Below are positions 39,152 to 47,934 of a DNA stretch of 64,000 nt, one piece after another; within the stretch, counting starts at the first letter, position 1, and each line of letters begins with the position of its first letter. The stretch comes from G963677085 sp963677085 (GTDB lineage: Bacteria; Planctomycetota; Planctomycetia; Pirellulales; Thermoguttaceae), in assembly GCA_963677085.2 (NCBI GenBank), contig CAXXFH010000004.1:5432680-5496679 (forward strand), given 5' to 3'. Both the position numbers and the translations under genes were made by a program. The notes under the pieces were generated by a model. That model saw only the letters and a program-made list of their open reading frames with translations, was not told the origin of the DNA and ran no database searches.

Positions 39152-39233
39152 TAGAAGCCGTTTCAAAACTACCAATAGAGACATTCGTTCGACGGGTTTG
39201 TGAAGCCGAAACCGGGTTTTGAAACCGCCTCTA
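39152..39233. repeat. 82-base palindromic element, copy 1
   Basis: Begins TAGAAGCCGTTTCAAAAC and ends GTTTTGAAACCGCCTCTA, near-perfect inverted repeats (16 of 18). The inner half carries CATTCGTTC-GACGG and GTGAAGCCGAAACCGG. An element of identical length and matching sequence is at 42556-42637. The last three bases are the complement of the porin gene's TAG stop. Confidence 0.75.
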
Positions 39234-40490
39234 GTACATCCGCGTCAGGCTCACCCCGATAGCATGAGTCTGCGCCCTGTGGGTGCTGTTGTTGAAATCG
39301 CCACCAACGATACTGCTCGTTCCCACTTCTTCTGTCGGCCCGAACGAGTACATGTAGGCGAGGTCCATGTTCCAACGCCCGTGGAGCGGACCACCGTAGC
39401 CGACCGAAAACGCATGGTCGAGTATCCCTTGGATATAGGGGGTGAGCGTCTCGTTTGGGATTGGATTGCGGTGATAGACATAGCCGAATCGGAGCGTGTG
39501 ATTCGTGGCGAACTTGCGCTCATATCCAAGGCGCAGTGAAACGGAATCGCGCCAGTTGAGGGGAAGCTGATCGGTGAGTTCTGGAAAGCCAGCGGCCGAG
39601 GGCTCGGTAAGACGGATGCCGAAGTCGTCGAAGGCAGCCGCCCAGTTGTACCAGACGACGTCGACGGCCACGATGCGGTGTGGACACAACTCGTGTCGCA
39701 TGCCGATTCCCAAGGAACGGGGATACGTCATATCGACGCCCGTCTTGTATGAACACAGCCCCATGCCAGGGATGTCAATTCGCGTTTCCCCGTCGAGTTT
39801 GAATCGGCTTTCGCTTTGGTAGCAGACACCAAGGGTCGTGGCGTCGGAGATCTCATACTGCAAGCCAACGGACCAAACCATCGTTGCGCCGGTGGCCTGG
39901 AGGTCGAGCATCAAGGGCGTTCCCATCAAGGCACCGGTCTGAACGAAGTAGGGACCTTCGAGTTCCGTGTGGTTGATGCCAACGCCCAATGTGGCTCCCA
40001 CGGAAAGGCGATCATTAACGCGATAGCTCACACCCGGCAAGACCTTCGCAAGGGCGCCGAACGACATATAATGCCGGTTGCCCGTTAGCGGAGCCGGACC
40101 TTCCATGTCCCAACTTTCGTTGAACCCGGCCGGCGTGAACAGGCCGATACCGTAAGCCCAATCACCCGAGTCGCTTTTGCGAATGAAGGAAATTTGCGGA
40201 AGAGGAACGGCGCCGACACTCGCCCGAGTGGCATTCGTCGCATCGCCATAGTCGAAGTCGGTGAGCATGACATCGACGCCGAATTCGTCGAGCCCTTGCC
40301 CGGGCAGATTGACCATGGCCGCGGGGTTGTCGAACAATACCCCACCGTTGTCGGCAAATCCGAGGTTGGTTCCGCCACGTCCGATCGAACGCGGCGTGAC
40401 CCCGTCGAGGATAATCCCGTCGGCGAACAACTCGCCGGTGCCCACCAAAAGAAGCCCCAGTGACATCAATGCCAAATACTTGTGCCGCAT
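39231..40490 (-). CDS. FadL/OmpP1/TodX-like outer-membrane transport protein
   Basis: A 419-residue protein with signal peptide (LALMSLGLLLVGTGELFA) followed by the family's N-terminal plug pattern (VTPRSIGRGGTNLGFADNGGVLFDNPAAMVNLPG), equivalent to the conserved NPA motif region. Alternating amphipathic strands continue to the end (TLRFGYVYHRNPIPNETLTP, then SVGYGG). The last residues HAIGVSLTRMY give a terminal aromatic, as outer-membrane barrels require. FadL-type channels import long-chain fatty acids and other hydrophobic compounds. No fatty-acid genes are adjacent, although the hotdog-methyltransferase fusion converges on it. Confidence 0.85.
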   Translation of the reverse strand: MRHKYLALMSLGLLLVGTGELFADGIILDGVTPRSIGRGGTNLGFADNGGVLFDNPAAMVNLPGQGLDEFGVDVMLTDFDYGDATNATRASVGAVPLPQISFIRKSDSGDWAYGIGLFTPAGFNESWDMEGPAPLTGNRHYMSFGALAKVLPGVSYRVNDRLSVGATLGVGINHTELEGPYFVQTGALMGTPLMLDLQATGATMVWSVGLQYEISDATTLGVCYQSESRFKLDGETRIDIPGMGLCSYKTGVDMTYPRSLGIGMRHELCPHRIVAVDVVWYNWAAAFDDFGIRLTEPSAAGFPELTDQLPLNWRDSVSLRLGYERKFATNHTLRFGYVYHRNPIPNETLTPYIQGILDHAFSVGYGGPLHGRWNMDLAYMYSFGPTEEVGTSSIVGGDFNNSTHRAQTHAIGVSLTRMY

Positions 40491-40548
40491 GGCGCACCCT
40501 CTATCGCGGGGGAAATAACGCAGGTAATCAACGGACTAATGACGCTTG

Positions 40549-40640
40549 CATAGCTAATGAGCGGAAGGCGACCAACGGGAGCCTGGATTTCCAGGTGTTC
40601 GCCTTCCCGAAGCGATCATTTCCAATGCCAACATCAATAA
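40549..40640 (+). repeat. Dispersed repeat family B, copy 1
   Basis: About 92 bases, over 90% like 53426-53516 (opposite strand). Blocks: GCTAATGAGC, GGCGACCAACGGGAGC core (40567-40582), the palindrome CCTGGATTTCCAGG, GAAGCGATCATT and ACATCAATA. It lies between the porin start and the HD-GYP stop. Confidence 0.75.
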
Positions 40641-40728
40641 CCGTCGGATCGGCGTTTTCCAAGGCCACAGATGAGTGGTTTGCGACAACGCTTTAAGCGT
40701 GACGTGAGGGTCGGGCCGCTTGTAGCGA

Positions 40729-41814
40729 TTAGAGAGACCACACGGGTTGTGGTGCTGCCGTGGCGAAGTCGACCACCGGGGCAACATCGCAACTGGAAAG
40801 GTCCGTCTCGGCCTCGCCGCCAGGAAATTGGTCGTGGATTGCCACGAATTCGACTTCCCGTCGGACAAACGCCTCGACGATATCCGGATCGAATTGCTTC
40901 CCGCGTTCATCGAGGATGATCGACTTGGCCGTCTCGTGGGTGAACTCAGGTTTGTAGATCCGTTTGGTCGTCAGGGCGTCGTAAACGTCGGCCAACGCGA
41001 CAACACGCCCACAAAGTGGAATTTCCTCACCGGATCTCCCCTCCGGATAGCCTTGCCCGTCAAACCGCTCGTGATGGGTTAGCGCGATGTCGCAGGCGTA
41101 GGCGAGAAACTTCGCCTCGGGATGGGCGGCGGCAGCCGCTTCAAGCGTCTTCGCGCCGATCGTCGTATGCTCTTGCATCACAGCGAATTCTTCCGGCGTA
41201 AGCTTGCCCGGCTTCAGCAAAACCTTGTCGGGAATACCGACTTTGCCAATGTCGTGCAGCGGACTCGTGAGAAAGACCAGTTGAGAGAATTCGCCGTCGA
41301 CAATGTCGCGATATTTGTCCCACTGGGAAAGCTCACTCGTAAGAACGCGACAGTAGTGACGGATGCGTTCGAGATGGGCTCCGGTGTCCGTATCGCGCGA
41401 CTCGGCAAGCTTCGCCAGTGCGAAGATCGTCAGATCGCGGGCTTCCAGCGACAAAACTCGTTCGCCCGTTCGCATCCGCATCCGGAGCTCATCTGGGTTG
41501 AACGGTTTGGAGATGAAATCATCGGCTCCAGCGTTCAAACCGCGCACAATACTGTCGACGCCACTGTGCGACGTGAGTAGGATTACGTAGATATATTTGC
41601 ACCACTGGCGGCTTCGAATCTGCCGGCAAAGTTCCACGCCGTTCATTTCGGGCATCTCCCAGTCGGAGACTACCAACTGAAACTGGCCGGTGCGCACAAA
41701 ATCGAACGCTTCGAGTCCGTTGCGTGCAACGGTTACCTCGTACCCGTATTCCCGAAGGCATTCGGACAGTATGTCGACGGAACAATGATCGTCGTCAGCA
41801 ACGAGTACACGCAT
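40729..41814 (-). CDS. Response regulator with HD-GYP output (c-di-GMP phosphodiesterase)
   Basis: ATG 41814 has AGAGG five bases upstream and starts MRVLVADDD; upstream codons to 41829 are non-canonical. Residues 1-120 form a complete REC domain: acidic triad ADDD, phospho-acceptor Asp51 (VVSDWEMPEMNG), Lys103 (SKPF). Residues about 130-320 are an HD-GYP domain: HDIGKVGIPD (His187-Asp188), HH at 247-248, FDGQGYP in the GYP position. By family it hydrolyses c-di-GMP, controlled by phosphorylation of the REC domain. The Hpt protein encoded just upstream is a natural phosphodonor. Confidence 0.9.
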   Translation of the reverse strand: MRVLVADDDHCSVDILSECLREYGYEVTVARNGLEAFDFVRTGQFQLVVSDWEMPEMNGVELCRQIRSRQWCKYIYVILLTSHSGVDSIVRGLNAGADDFISKPFNPDELRMRMRTGERVLSLEARDLTIFALAKLAESRDTDTGAHLERIRHYCRVLTSELSQWDKYRDIVDGEFSQLVFLTSPLHDIGKVGIPDKVLLKPGKLTPEEFAVMQEHTTIGAKTLEAAAAAHPEAKFLAYACDIALTHHERFDGQGYPEGRSGEEIPLCGRVVALADVYDALTTKRIYKPEFTHETAKSIILDERGKQFDPDIVEAFVRREVEFVAIHDQFPGGEAETDLSSCDVAPVVDFATAAPQPVWSL

Positions 41815-41944
41815 GATGACCTCTGGCAACGGTGGTAATGCCCCTAGATTCCGTAAACATCGTCACGAAGTCAAGCAAACCAACGGCAGGATTTTTTGTA
41901 GCGGCTAGACCCTTTTATTGTTCTGTTCAAAAAGCACGAAGCGG

Positions 41945-42316
41945 TCACTCGAAAGACGCCAAATCGGTAAGTACATCCACAAATCGTGCTCGTTCGCGTC
42001 GCAGGTCGTGCATCAGCGGGTTGGCATTCTCTAGATTCCCCTGCCGAGCCAAGACTTCCACGGCGGCAGCCTTACTCTGCAAACTTCGCGCCGCAACGTT
42101 GGATGAGGAGCCCTTCAGACGGTGAGCGACTCTGGCAACCTCTTCCGCGTCGCCAGAAACTAACGCTTCCTCAAGTCTGTCGAGTTCTTCATCCAAGGAC
42201 GTGTGATAGGTTTTAAGGAGTCGCTCGACTAGGTCGATTTTCCCCAGGCATCGCGCCATCAATTCGTCTTGATCGAAGACTTCGGTCGTTTGCTCATTCA
42301 TCGTCACGTCGTTCAT
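41945..42316 (-). CDS. Stand-alone Hpt phosphotransfer protein
   Basis: A 123-residue, mainly helical protein with the Hpt signature VAHRLKGSSSNVAA, phospho-acceptor His65. Helices before (DQDELMARCLGKIDLVERLLKTY) and after (LMHDLRRERARFVDVL) complete the four-helix bundle. By family it passes phosphate between REC domains. It precedes the REC-HD-GYP gene by about 130 bases on the same strand. The giant hybrid kinase at 30633-36728 has a terminal REC but no Hpt, so this protein could be its partner; that link is inference. Confidence 0.88.
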   Translation of the reverse strand: MNDVTMNEQTTEVFDQDELMARCLGKIDLVERLLKTYHTSLDEELDRLEEALVSGDAEEVARVAHRLKGSSSNVAARSLQSKAAAVEVLARQGNLENANPLMHDLRRERARFVDVLTDLASFE

Positions 42317-42555
42317 GTATTTGCCCCTGACTCAGTCGACGAGAAGTTAACACCGATTACTCGCTGGGCACAACCCCAACGGTATGTGGCAGCCCACGAG
42401 CGGGTCGCCTATCCTCATTTGGAGTGTAGGTCAGGCAGGTGGGGCCGTCAATAAACTCCTAACAATCACCACGAATAACCATCGCACACCGCAACCCCTA
42501 TAATCGACAAGATGCATCCTCATGGAATACGGCAGTGGATGTGGAAGAAGTTGAG

Positions 42556-42637
42556 TAGAAGCCGTTTCGAAACCGGTGCCGAGGTCCTTCGTTCAGCGGA
42601 CGTGCGAACCCGAAGCCGAGTTTTGAAACCGTCTGTA
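42556..42637. repeat. 82-base palindromic element, copy 2
   Basis: Starts TAGAAGCCGTTTCGAAAC and ends GTTTTGAAACCGTCTGTA, with the same internal blocks as 39152-39233 and exactly the same length. It lies in an intergenic region upstream of the Hpt gene. Confidence 0.75.
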
Positions 42638-43088
42638 GGAAACGGGCGGACGTCATAAGAGCGCCTGGCAAGTGCGACGGCAAATGATCGCACCCGGTCG
42701 TGGCCAAGGTTTGGAGGATGGCCGGAGACGCCGGTCGAATCGATTCTCGTAGTCGTAGCGGAAGAGTTGGTTTGGCGCCGGTCTGAATGCACGCAATGTC
42801 ATGCGAAGCTTCTCTTGCCGTTTTTCCACGTGAGATCGTGTTGCTGAGGTACTTACCAAAATCACCCTGGCACTCAATGATATCGCGGCCGGTGAGACAA
42901 CACCGTCACGGCACCCGACAAACTCGCGACATTTCCTTGCCCGTTGGGCGGGGGGACGGCCGCGATGCTATCATGGCGACTATCCCGAACTTTCCTTGCT
43001 TCACCCCCTCCACGACCGAAAGAATGTCGTTATTCGACGGGTAAAAGAGAAAACTGGGAAAAAAATGTCCACGATCCGAGAGGTTCGT

Positions 43089-43104
43089 GGCGTCTATTGA
43101 CGCC
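43089..43104 (+). promoter_or_regulatory. Short hairpin in ECF sigma leader
   Basis: GGCGTC and its exact complement around TATT, 45 bases before the ECF ATG. A structured leader is possible; no -35/-10 pair is convincing. Confidence 0.3.
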
Positions 43105-43148
43105 TGAAGCCAAGCGATCGTTTCCAACGCAGGCACCAAGAGTGTTCC

Positions 43149-43673
43149 ATGGACAAAGGCAATTCACAAGATCGTGTTCTCAAGGCGGCGTTTGCCTGTC
43201 AACCGGCACTGGTTAGTTATGCGCACGCATTGTTGCAGGACTACGCGGCGGCCGAAGATGTCGTGCAGAACGCTTTGCTCGTCGTGATCAAGAAACACAA
43301 CGAGTTTCAGGAAGGCACATCGATGCTCGGCTGGTGTCGGGCGATCGTGCGGCTGGAAGTGCTACGACAACTGCGGCAACGGCAGCGAGAACGGCCGATC
43401 GAAGATCGGATTCTCCACGACGCCGTCGATACGGCTTTTGAAGAATTCCAGTCCGACAAGGAGTGTGTGAAACACGCGCAACTGCGGAAGTGTCTGGCTC
43501 GGTTGCCCAAGCGAGGACGTGAAACGCTGCAACTACGCTACGCGGAAGACATGGGTTACGAAGCGATCGGAAACACTTTGGGAATGACAATCGAAGCGGT
43601 TCGCAAAGCACTATTCCGATTGAAACGCCAGCTTCGCAGTTGCCTGGAAAGGAACGCGGAGGCCCTGGGATGA
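43149..43673 (+). CDS. ECF-type sigma factor, planctomycete/verrucomicrobial family
   Basis: 174 residues. Region 2 (QPALVSYAHALLQDYAAAEDVVQNALLVVIKK, then GWCRAIVRLEVLRQLRQRQRE) and region 4 (LRKCLARLPKRGRETLQLRYAEDMGYEAIGNTLGMTIEAVRKALFRLKRQL) are both complete, with no extra domains. This matches the subfamily found in Rhopirellula- and Verrucomicrobium-type genomes, which pairs with a FecR/LamG membrane protein. Its TGA overlaps the next ATG (43670), the usual translational coupling to an anti-sigma or sensor gene. Confidence 0.9.
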   Translation: MDKGNSQDRVLKAAFACQPALVSYAHALLQDYAAAEDVVQNALLVVIKKHNEFQEGTSMLGWCRAIVRLEVLRQLRQRQRERPIEDRILHDAVDTAFEEFQSDKECVKHAQLRKCLARLPKRGRETLQLRYAEDMGYEAIGNTLGMTIEAVRKALFRLKRQLRSCLERNAEALG

Positions 43674-45229
43674 GCGAACATGAACGCCTGGATGATCTCG
43701 TCGAGCGACATCTTCGCAACGAACTTTCCGGCGAGGAGAAGCAGCAACTTGCCGCACTGCTCGATAGCGATGCCGAAGCGACACAATAGTTCGTCCAACG
43801 CGTGGAGCTTGTGTCTGCTTTGGCGTCGGTACTTCGCCATACGGACGCAGAAGAACAAGACTCGGGAATGCCAGCGCTGCGTATTCGCTTGCCGATTGTG
43901 TTGCCCTGGACGATCGCAACTGTTTTCTGCATCGCCGCGGCAACTGCCTGGCTGCCGCTACTTTTCGAACGAAAGCCGAGTATCGACATGCCGGCACAAG
44001 AGCGGATCACGGCGTTGTTGGTCGATGAGGCCGACGCCTCGTTCGCCTCGGATCGTGATCCGGCAGAAGTGAAGTTTGGACCGGGGACCTACGAACTGCA
44101 AAGCGGCGCGATTCACCTGCGTTTTGCCAATGGAGCCGATATGGTGTTGGCGGCGCCGGCAAAACTCGATATCCGGGATGCATTCCATACGCGTCTGCAT
44201 TATGGAAAAGTCCGAGCCATGGTACCGTCCACCGCGCACGGGTTTACGATTGCAGCCCATGACGTGGACTACGAGGACATCGGCACCGAATTCGGCCTAA
44301 GCGTCGATCCGTCGACCGGCAACAGCGATCTTCACGTGTTCGACGGCCAGGTGAATGTTCGTCGCGGCGATTCCTCCGAGTTGCTATCGAGCGTTTTGCA
44401 GGGTCATTCAGTCCGCTATGTCGACGGCCAGGCCACTGCAACCCAGGACATTCAGCCAGACGAATACCTGACGCCGGGAGCAATCGGCTTTTTGCGTTGG
44501 AAAACGTGGAAGCAAGAACTGTTGAAAGATCCGAGCTTGATCGGCTACTTCCCCTTCGCCGAACAAGACGATATCTCGATACTTGCCAATCTGAAAACCG
44601 ACTCGGGTGTTACCGACGGGAATATTTCTGGTGCGCGCTGGGTTTCAGGGCGTTGGCCAGGCAAGCGAGCGCTGTTGTTCGATCGCGACTCAGACTTTGT
44701 CGAACTGACGATTCCTGGCGAACATCAGGAATTGACCATCGCCGTGTGGCTTCAGATGGATCGTTTCGACAACGCGCTGAATGCCATTTTCAATTCCAAC
44801 GACTGGGACGACGGCGATATTCACTTTCAACTAACCCGACAAGGTTTACCCTATGGAGACGTTAACGGCAGCAGCGTGGCGCTGTCGAATCGAACGTGGT
44901 TGGGCAATCCGATTCCGACTGCAAAGTGGACGCACGTAGTTTCCGTCATGTCGGAGAACGAGCGAGCCTGCCGACTTTACATCAACGGCCGTCTCGTGCT
45001 CCGCTGCCCGTTCCGACAACAAGGCGAACTCCGGCCCGGGGTTTGCCGCTTGGGGAATTGGAAACCGCTTCCCGGTTTCGAACCGGTACGTTCCTTGCAG
45101 GGTCGTATTGATGAACTGGCGATCTGGGAACGTGCTTTGTCGGAGGAAGAAGTGAAACAACTGATGGAAAAGGGACGCCCGAATTTCTTCTGGTCGCCGG
45201 AAAATCCGGAACGGCAGACCAGCTATTGA
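43670..45229 (+). CDS. FecR/LamG transmembrane anti-sigma-type protein with in-frame TAG
   Basis: The coupled frame starts at 43670 (MSEHERLDDLVERHL, then GEEKQQLAALLDSD), the family's cytoplasmic N-terminus. It meets a TAG at codon 40 (43787-43789) and continues in the same frame as FVQRVELVSALASVL. Without that stop the protein is 519 residues: cytoplasmic helices, a transmembrane segment (LPIVLPWTIATVFCIAAATAWL), FecR-like sheet (MVLAAPAKLDIRDAF, GTEFGLSVDP, VFDGQVNVR) and a C-terminal LamG/concanavalin-like lectin domain (about 285-505, IDELAIWERALSEEEV). It may be a recent pseudogene, a read-through gene, or start again at GTG 43802, losing the sigma-binding part. By family it holds the sigma factor at the membrane and senses an external glycan or stress. 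Confidence 0.78.
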
Positions 45230-45274
45230 ACCGAGTTGCGGCTACATTGAAAACAACCGGGAAGCAGGAACACC

Positions 45275-46348
45275 ATGCAACGACTTCTATTGATCGGCGC
45301 CGTCATCGGTGCGTTTGTTTCCGCGACTTCGCACGCTGCGGGCTCGCAAAACATGATCGGCCGCCAGAGTCATAATATCGGCATGTCGGTTCTTCCCGCA
45401 CTTGGGCCGGTCACGGTCGACGGAAACCTCGACGACTGGGACCTGTCGGGACAAATCTGGTCGTTCGCCGACGTATCGGTGCGCGATCGGTTTTCGGTGA
45501 AATCGGCCACGATGTGGGATGACAAATTCCTGTATCTCTGCTGCCTGTGGAAAGACCCGATGCCGTTGAACAGCACGATCGATCCGCTTTTCAACCCGAG
45601 CAAGGGTTGGATCGCCGATGCCGTTCAATTGCGTATTCTGGCCGACAAACAACCGCTATGGGTAACGACCTGGTTTTTCGCCAACCGCAAGGAGGCGGTG
45701 TGCCATTTTTCCTACTGGAAGAATCCAAATCGGGACAAGGATGGGCAGGAAGAGATTCTTCTGCGGAGCAAGCCCGGCGATGCGGAACTTGGACACGGCG
45801 TCGCGCTGGCCTATAAAGCGCTGCCCAAGGCCGACGGTTTTATCCAGGAGATGCGGATTCCCTGGAAAATGGTCTACAAAAGGCCTCACACGCCTGCCGC
45901 CGGTCAGGTGTTTCGGATGGGTATAGAGTTCCTCTGGGGCGATCCGACGGGCCGGACGTGGCCCGTGCATCGTTATGCCGACAACCTCTATCCGGGCCAC
46001 ACATCGCGTGAGTTCTTCTGGACGGCCAAGAACGCCTGGGGAGAACTCAAACTGCTGGACCGAGGTGGTGTAGAAAAGCGCAGATACGTGGTCGCCGGAG
46101 CGAAAATTGCCGGAACGGTTCCCGTACGCGCCGACATTCCCCTGTTGGCCAAGCGATTTACCCTCGTAATTGAAAATAACAACGGACATCGCATTCGGAA
46201 TCTCGGCGGCGACTTATCGCCCGACGACTACGAAATCGCTCAGCAGGGCGACCGGCGCACGGTTGAAGTCTTTTGGGACTGCCTCGACGACGCCGGCAAC
46301 CTGGTGAAAGCCAGCACGTACCGTGTTCGGGGACTCACCCACAGCGGA
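45275..46348 (+). pseudogene. CBM9/FlgD-Ig secreted protein, C-terminus lost to IS insertion
   Basis: Signal peptide (LLLIGAVIGAFVSATSHAA) then a CBM9-like carbohydrate-binding domain (VDGNLDDWDLSGQIWSF, then FLYLCCLWKDP, to about residue 260). A FlgD-type Ig domain follows (FTLVIENNNGHRIRNL, then FWDCLDDAGNLVKASTYRVRGLTHSG). The same order occurs at the start of 60248-62252, where an NHL-type propeller follows; here the IS4/IS701-like element begins right after the Ig domain, and about 50 IS-derived codons lead to a stop at 46516. It is third in the ECF sigma/FecR locus, so it was probably the exported glycan-binding output of that system. Confidence 0.8.
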
Positions 46349-47803
46349 CTTAGTTCGACTTTCGCACTTTATCCGGCTGCTGCGACCGTGTTTTCCAGGG
46401 TTTGCAGGATTTTTCGGCTACCCGGGCCGGAGAGGCCGAGTGACAAAACGTACTGGCGGACGCACATCCTTCGCAGGGTGCCGAGCATGTCGGCGAAGGA
46501 AGCGTGGGGTTGCTGAGGAAACCAAGGCCGTGGAAGCGGCCGGTAGTGAGCATGACCATTCTCGACAAACCACAACACGATCAGGCTGTAAAGCAGCATC
46601 GTCGTAGGCGCGGTTCGTTCGACGGCTTGGCGGGTCCAGCCTTGCGGCTCTTCGAAGCCCAGGTGTTGTTTGCTGTCCCGGAAGGCGACCTCGATGGACC
46701 AGCGCATGGCATACCAAGTGAGGATGTCTTCGGCCGTCGCCTCGTGGCGGGTGGAGTAGAAGGCTTCCTGGCCGCGACCGCCGCGGACGGCTTCAACGGC
46801 CACCACGCGCAACGGCCGATCGGGCACCGCATGCACTCTTGCCTCGGCGTCGGCCAGCCGCGTGGTTTCGGTCCGCCCGTAAATGGCGAGCGCGACATGC
46901 CGGCAGCGTTCGCCAAGCATCTGCTGGGGAGTCGGCAGGCGTTGCCCGCGTTTGCGTGGTCGACCTTTGCGGCCCGGCTTGGAGGCGGCAGGGGCGTCGT
47001 AAAGTCGCGCGTTCTTCAGCAAGCGACTCGTCAGGTGGCAGTTGTCGGGCAGGTGGGCCAGCATGCTTTTACCCCCATAGGCCGAGTCGCCCACCACGTG
47101 AAAACATCGCTCGGGAAAGCGTCGGCAAAGCAAGCGGATCATTTCCACTGCCAATTCGGGCCGCGTACGATAGGTGCGTCGATGTTTCCGTGCCTTGGCC
47201 TTATTCAAGTAGAGCCGAAAGAGGATCGGCAGGCAGAAAGGACGCTCCGGCCACCACGGAAAGCGAACCACGACTCCCAGCACGACCCAACTGTGACCCC
47301 AGTTGGTGATCGTCTTGCTACGGCTGGAGAGCAAGGGGTCGTGGTGCATGCCGCACCCGAACATCTTCCGCCCCCGCTTCCGCGCCAAGGTGTCGTCGAT
47401 TCCCAGCAATACTTGTTCGTTCGGTACCCAGGGGATCAGCCGGAAGACGGCCAATCCCAACTCGTCTCGCGACCAACGGGCCTGGGCGAAGAGGCGATGG
47501 AAGGTCGAGTGGTGTTTCGTGCCCACGGCGCCGGCGGCGAGGATCATGCCCGTCACGGTGCGCCGACCGGCAAAAGTCCAGCCCGCCAGCAAGGTCATGA
47601 AATTCGCGAACGAAGGCACGGTCATCACCACGGCCAGGGGTTGCAACAAGACACAAAACGAAGTAACAAGACTCATGTGAGCCTCCTTTGGGTGAACGGA
47701 AGTGGTTGGTACCCCCGTCCATCTTGAGCGAGGCTCACGCCATAAATCAAGGCTGCTATCAGTTGCAGCAGCGATAGTGCGAAAAGTGCGAAAGTTGAAC
47801 TAA
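46349..47803 (-). mobile_element. IS4/IS701-like insertion sequence, copy 2
   Basis: Same length and essentially the same sequence as 15973-17427. The left outer bases are CTTAG (CTCAG in copy 1). No target duplication: the left flank is the broken CBM9 gene and the right flank is unrelated DNA continuing toward the peroxiredoxin 3' side. That suggests recombination between IS copies or loss of the original flank. Confidence 0.85.
46369..47676 (-). CDS. DDE transposase of IS4/IS701-like element, copy 2
   Basis: 435 residues, identical in translation to the copy at 15993-17300, with the same DDT, GDSAYGGK and Y-x2-R-x3-E-x6-K motifs. Identity of both copies indicates recent spread. Confidence 0.85.
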   Translation of the reverse strand: MSLVTSFCVLLQPLAVVMTVPSFANFMTLLAGWTFAGRRTVTGMILAAGAVGTKHHSTFHRLFAQARWSRDELGLAVFRLIPWVPNEQVLLGIDDTLARKRGRKMFGCGMHHDPLLSSRSKTITNWGHSWVVLGVVVRFPWWPERPFCLPILFRLYLNKAKARKHRRTYRTRPELAVEMIRLLCRRFPERCFHVVGDSAYGGKSMLAHLPDNCHLTSRLLKNARLYDAPAASKPGRKGRPRKRGQRLPTPQQMLGERCRHVALAIYGRTETTRLADAEARVHAVPDRPLRVVAVEAVRGGRGQEAFYSTRHEATAEDILTWYAMRWSIEVAFRDSKQHLGFEEPQGWTRQAVERTAPTTMLLYSLIVLWFVENGHAHYRPLPRPWFPQQPHASFADMLGTLRRMCVRQYVLSLGLSGPGSRKILQTLENTVAAAG

Positions 47804-47934
47804 GCAGCAGGAACGGGATTTGCGCGGTCGCGATAATACCACTTCGGCCAAATGAAGTTCGTGTAGGATCCACGTGCCAACGCGGTGGAAGTAACGCCGA
47901 TGCTTCACTTGATTAGCCGCGTTGGGCGCGACTA

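Larger units (their letters stand above)
42317..43148. other. Gene-poor region before the ECF sigma gene
   Basis: Holds the second 82-base palindromic element (42556-42637) and a small hairpin (43089-43104). Short ORFs here have no family features, start sites or consistent composition; I see no gene. Confidence 0.5.

Noticed and set aside
47877..47925. Inverted CCAACGCGG/CCGCGTTGG pair as another repeat element
   Set aside because: Only a 9-bp stem with a 31-base loop and no second copy found in the window.
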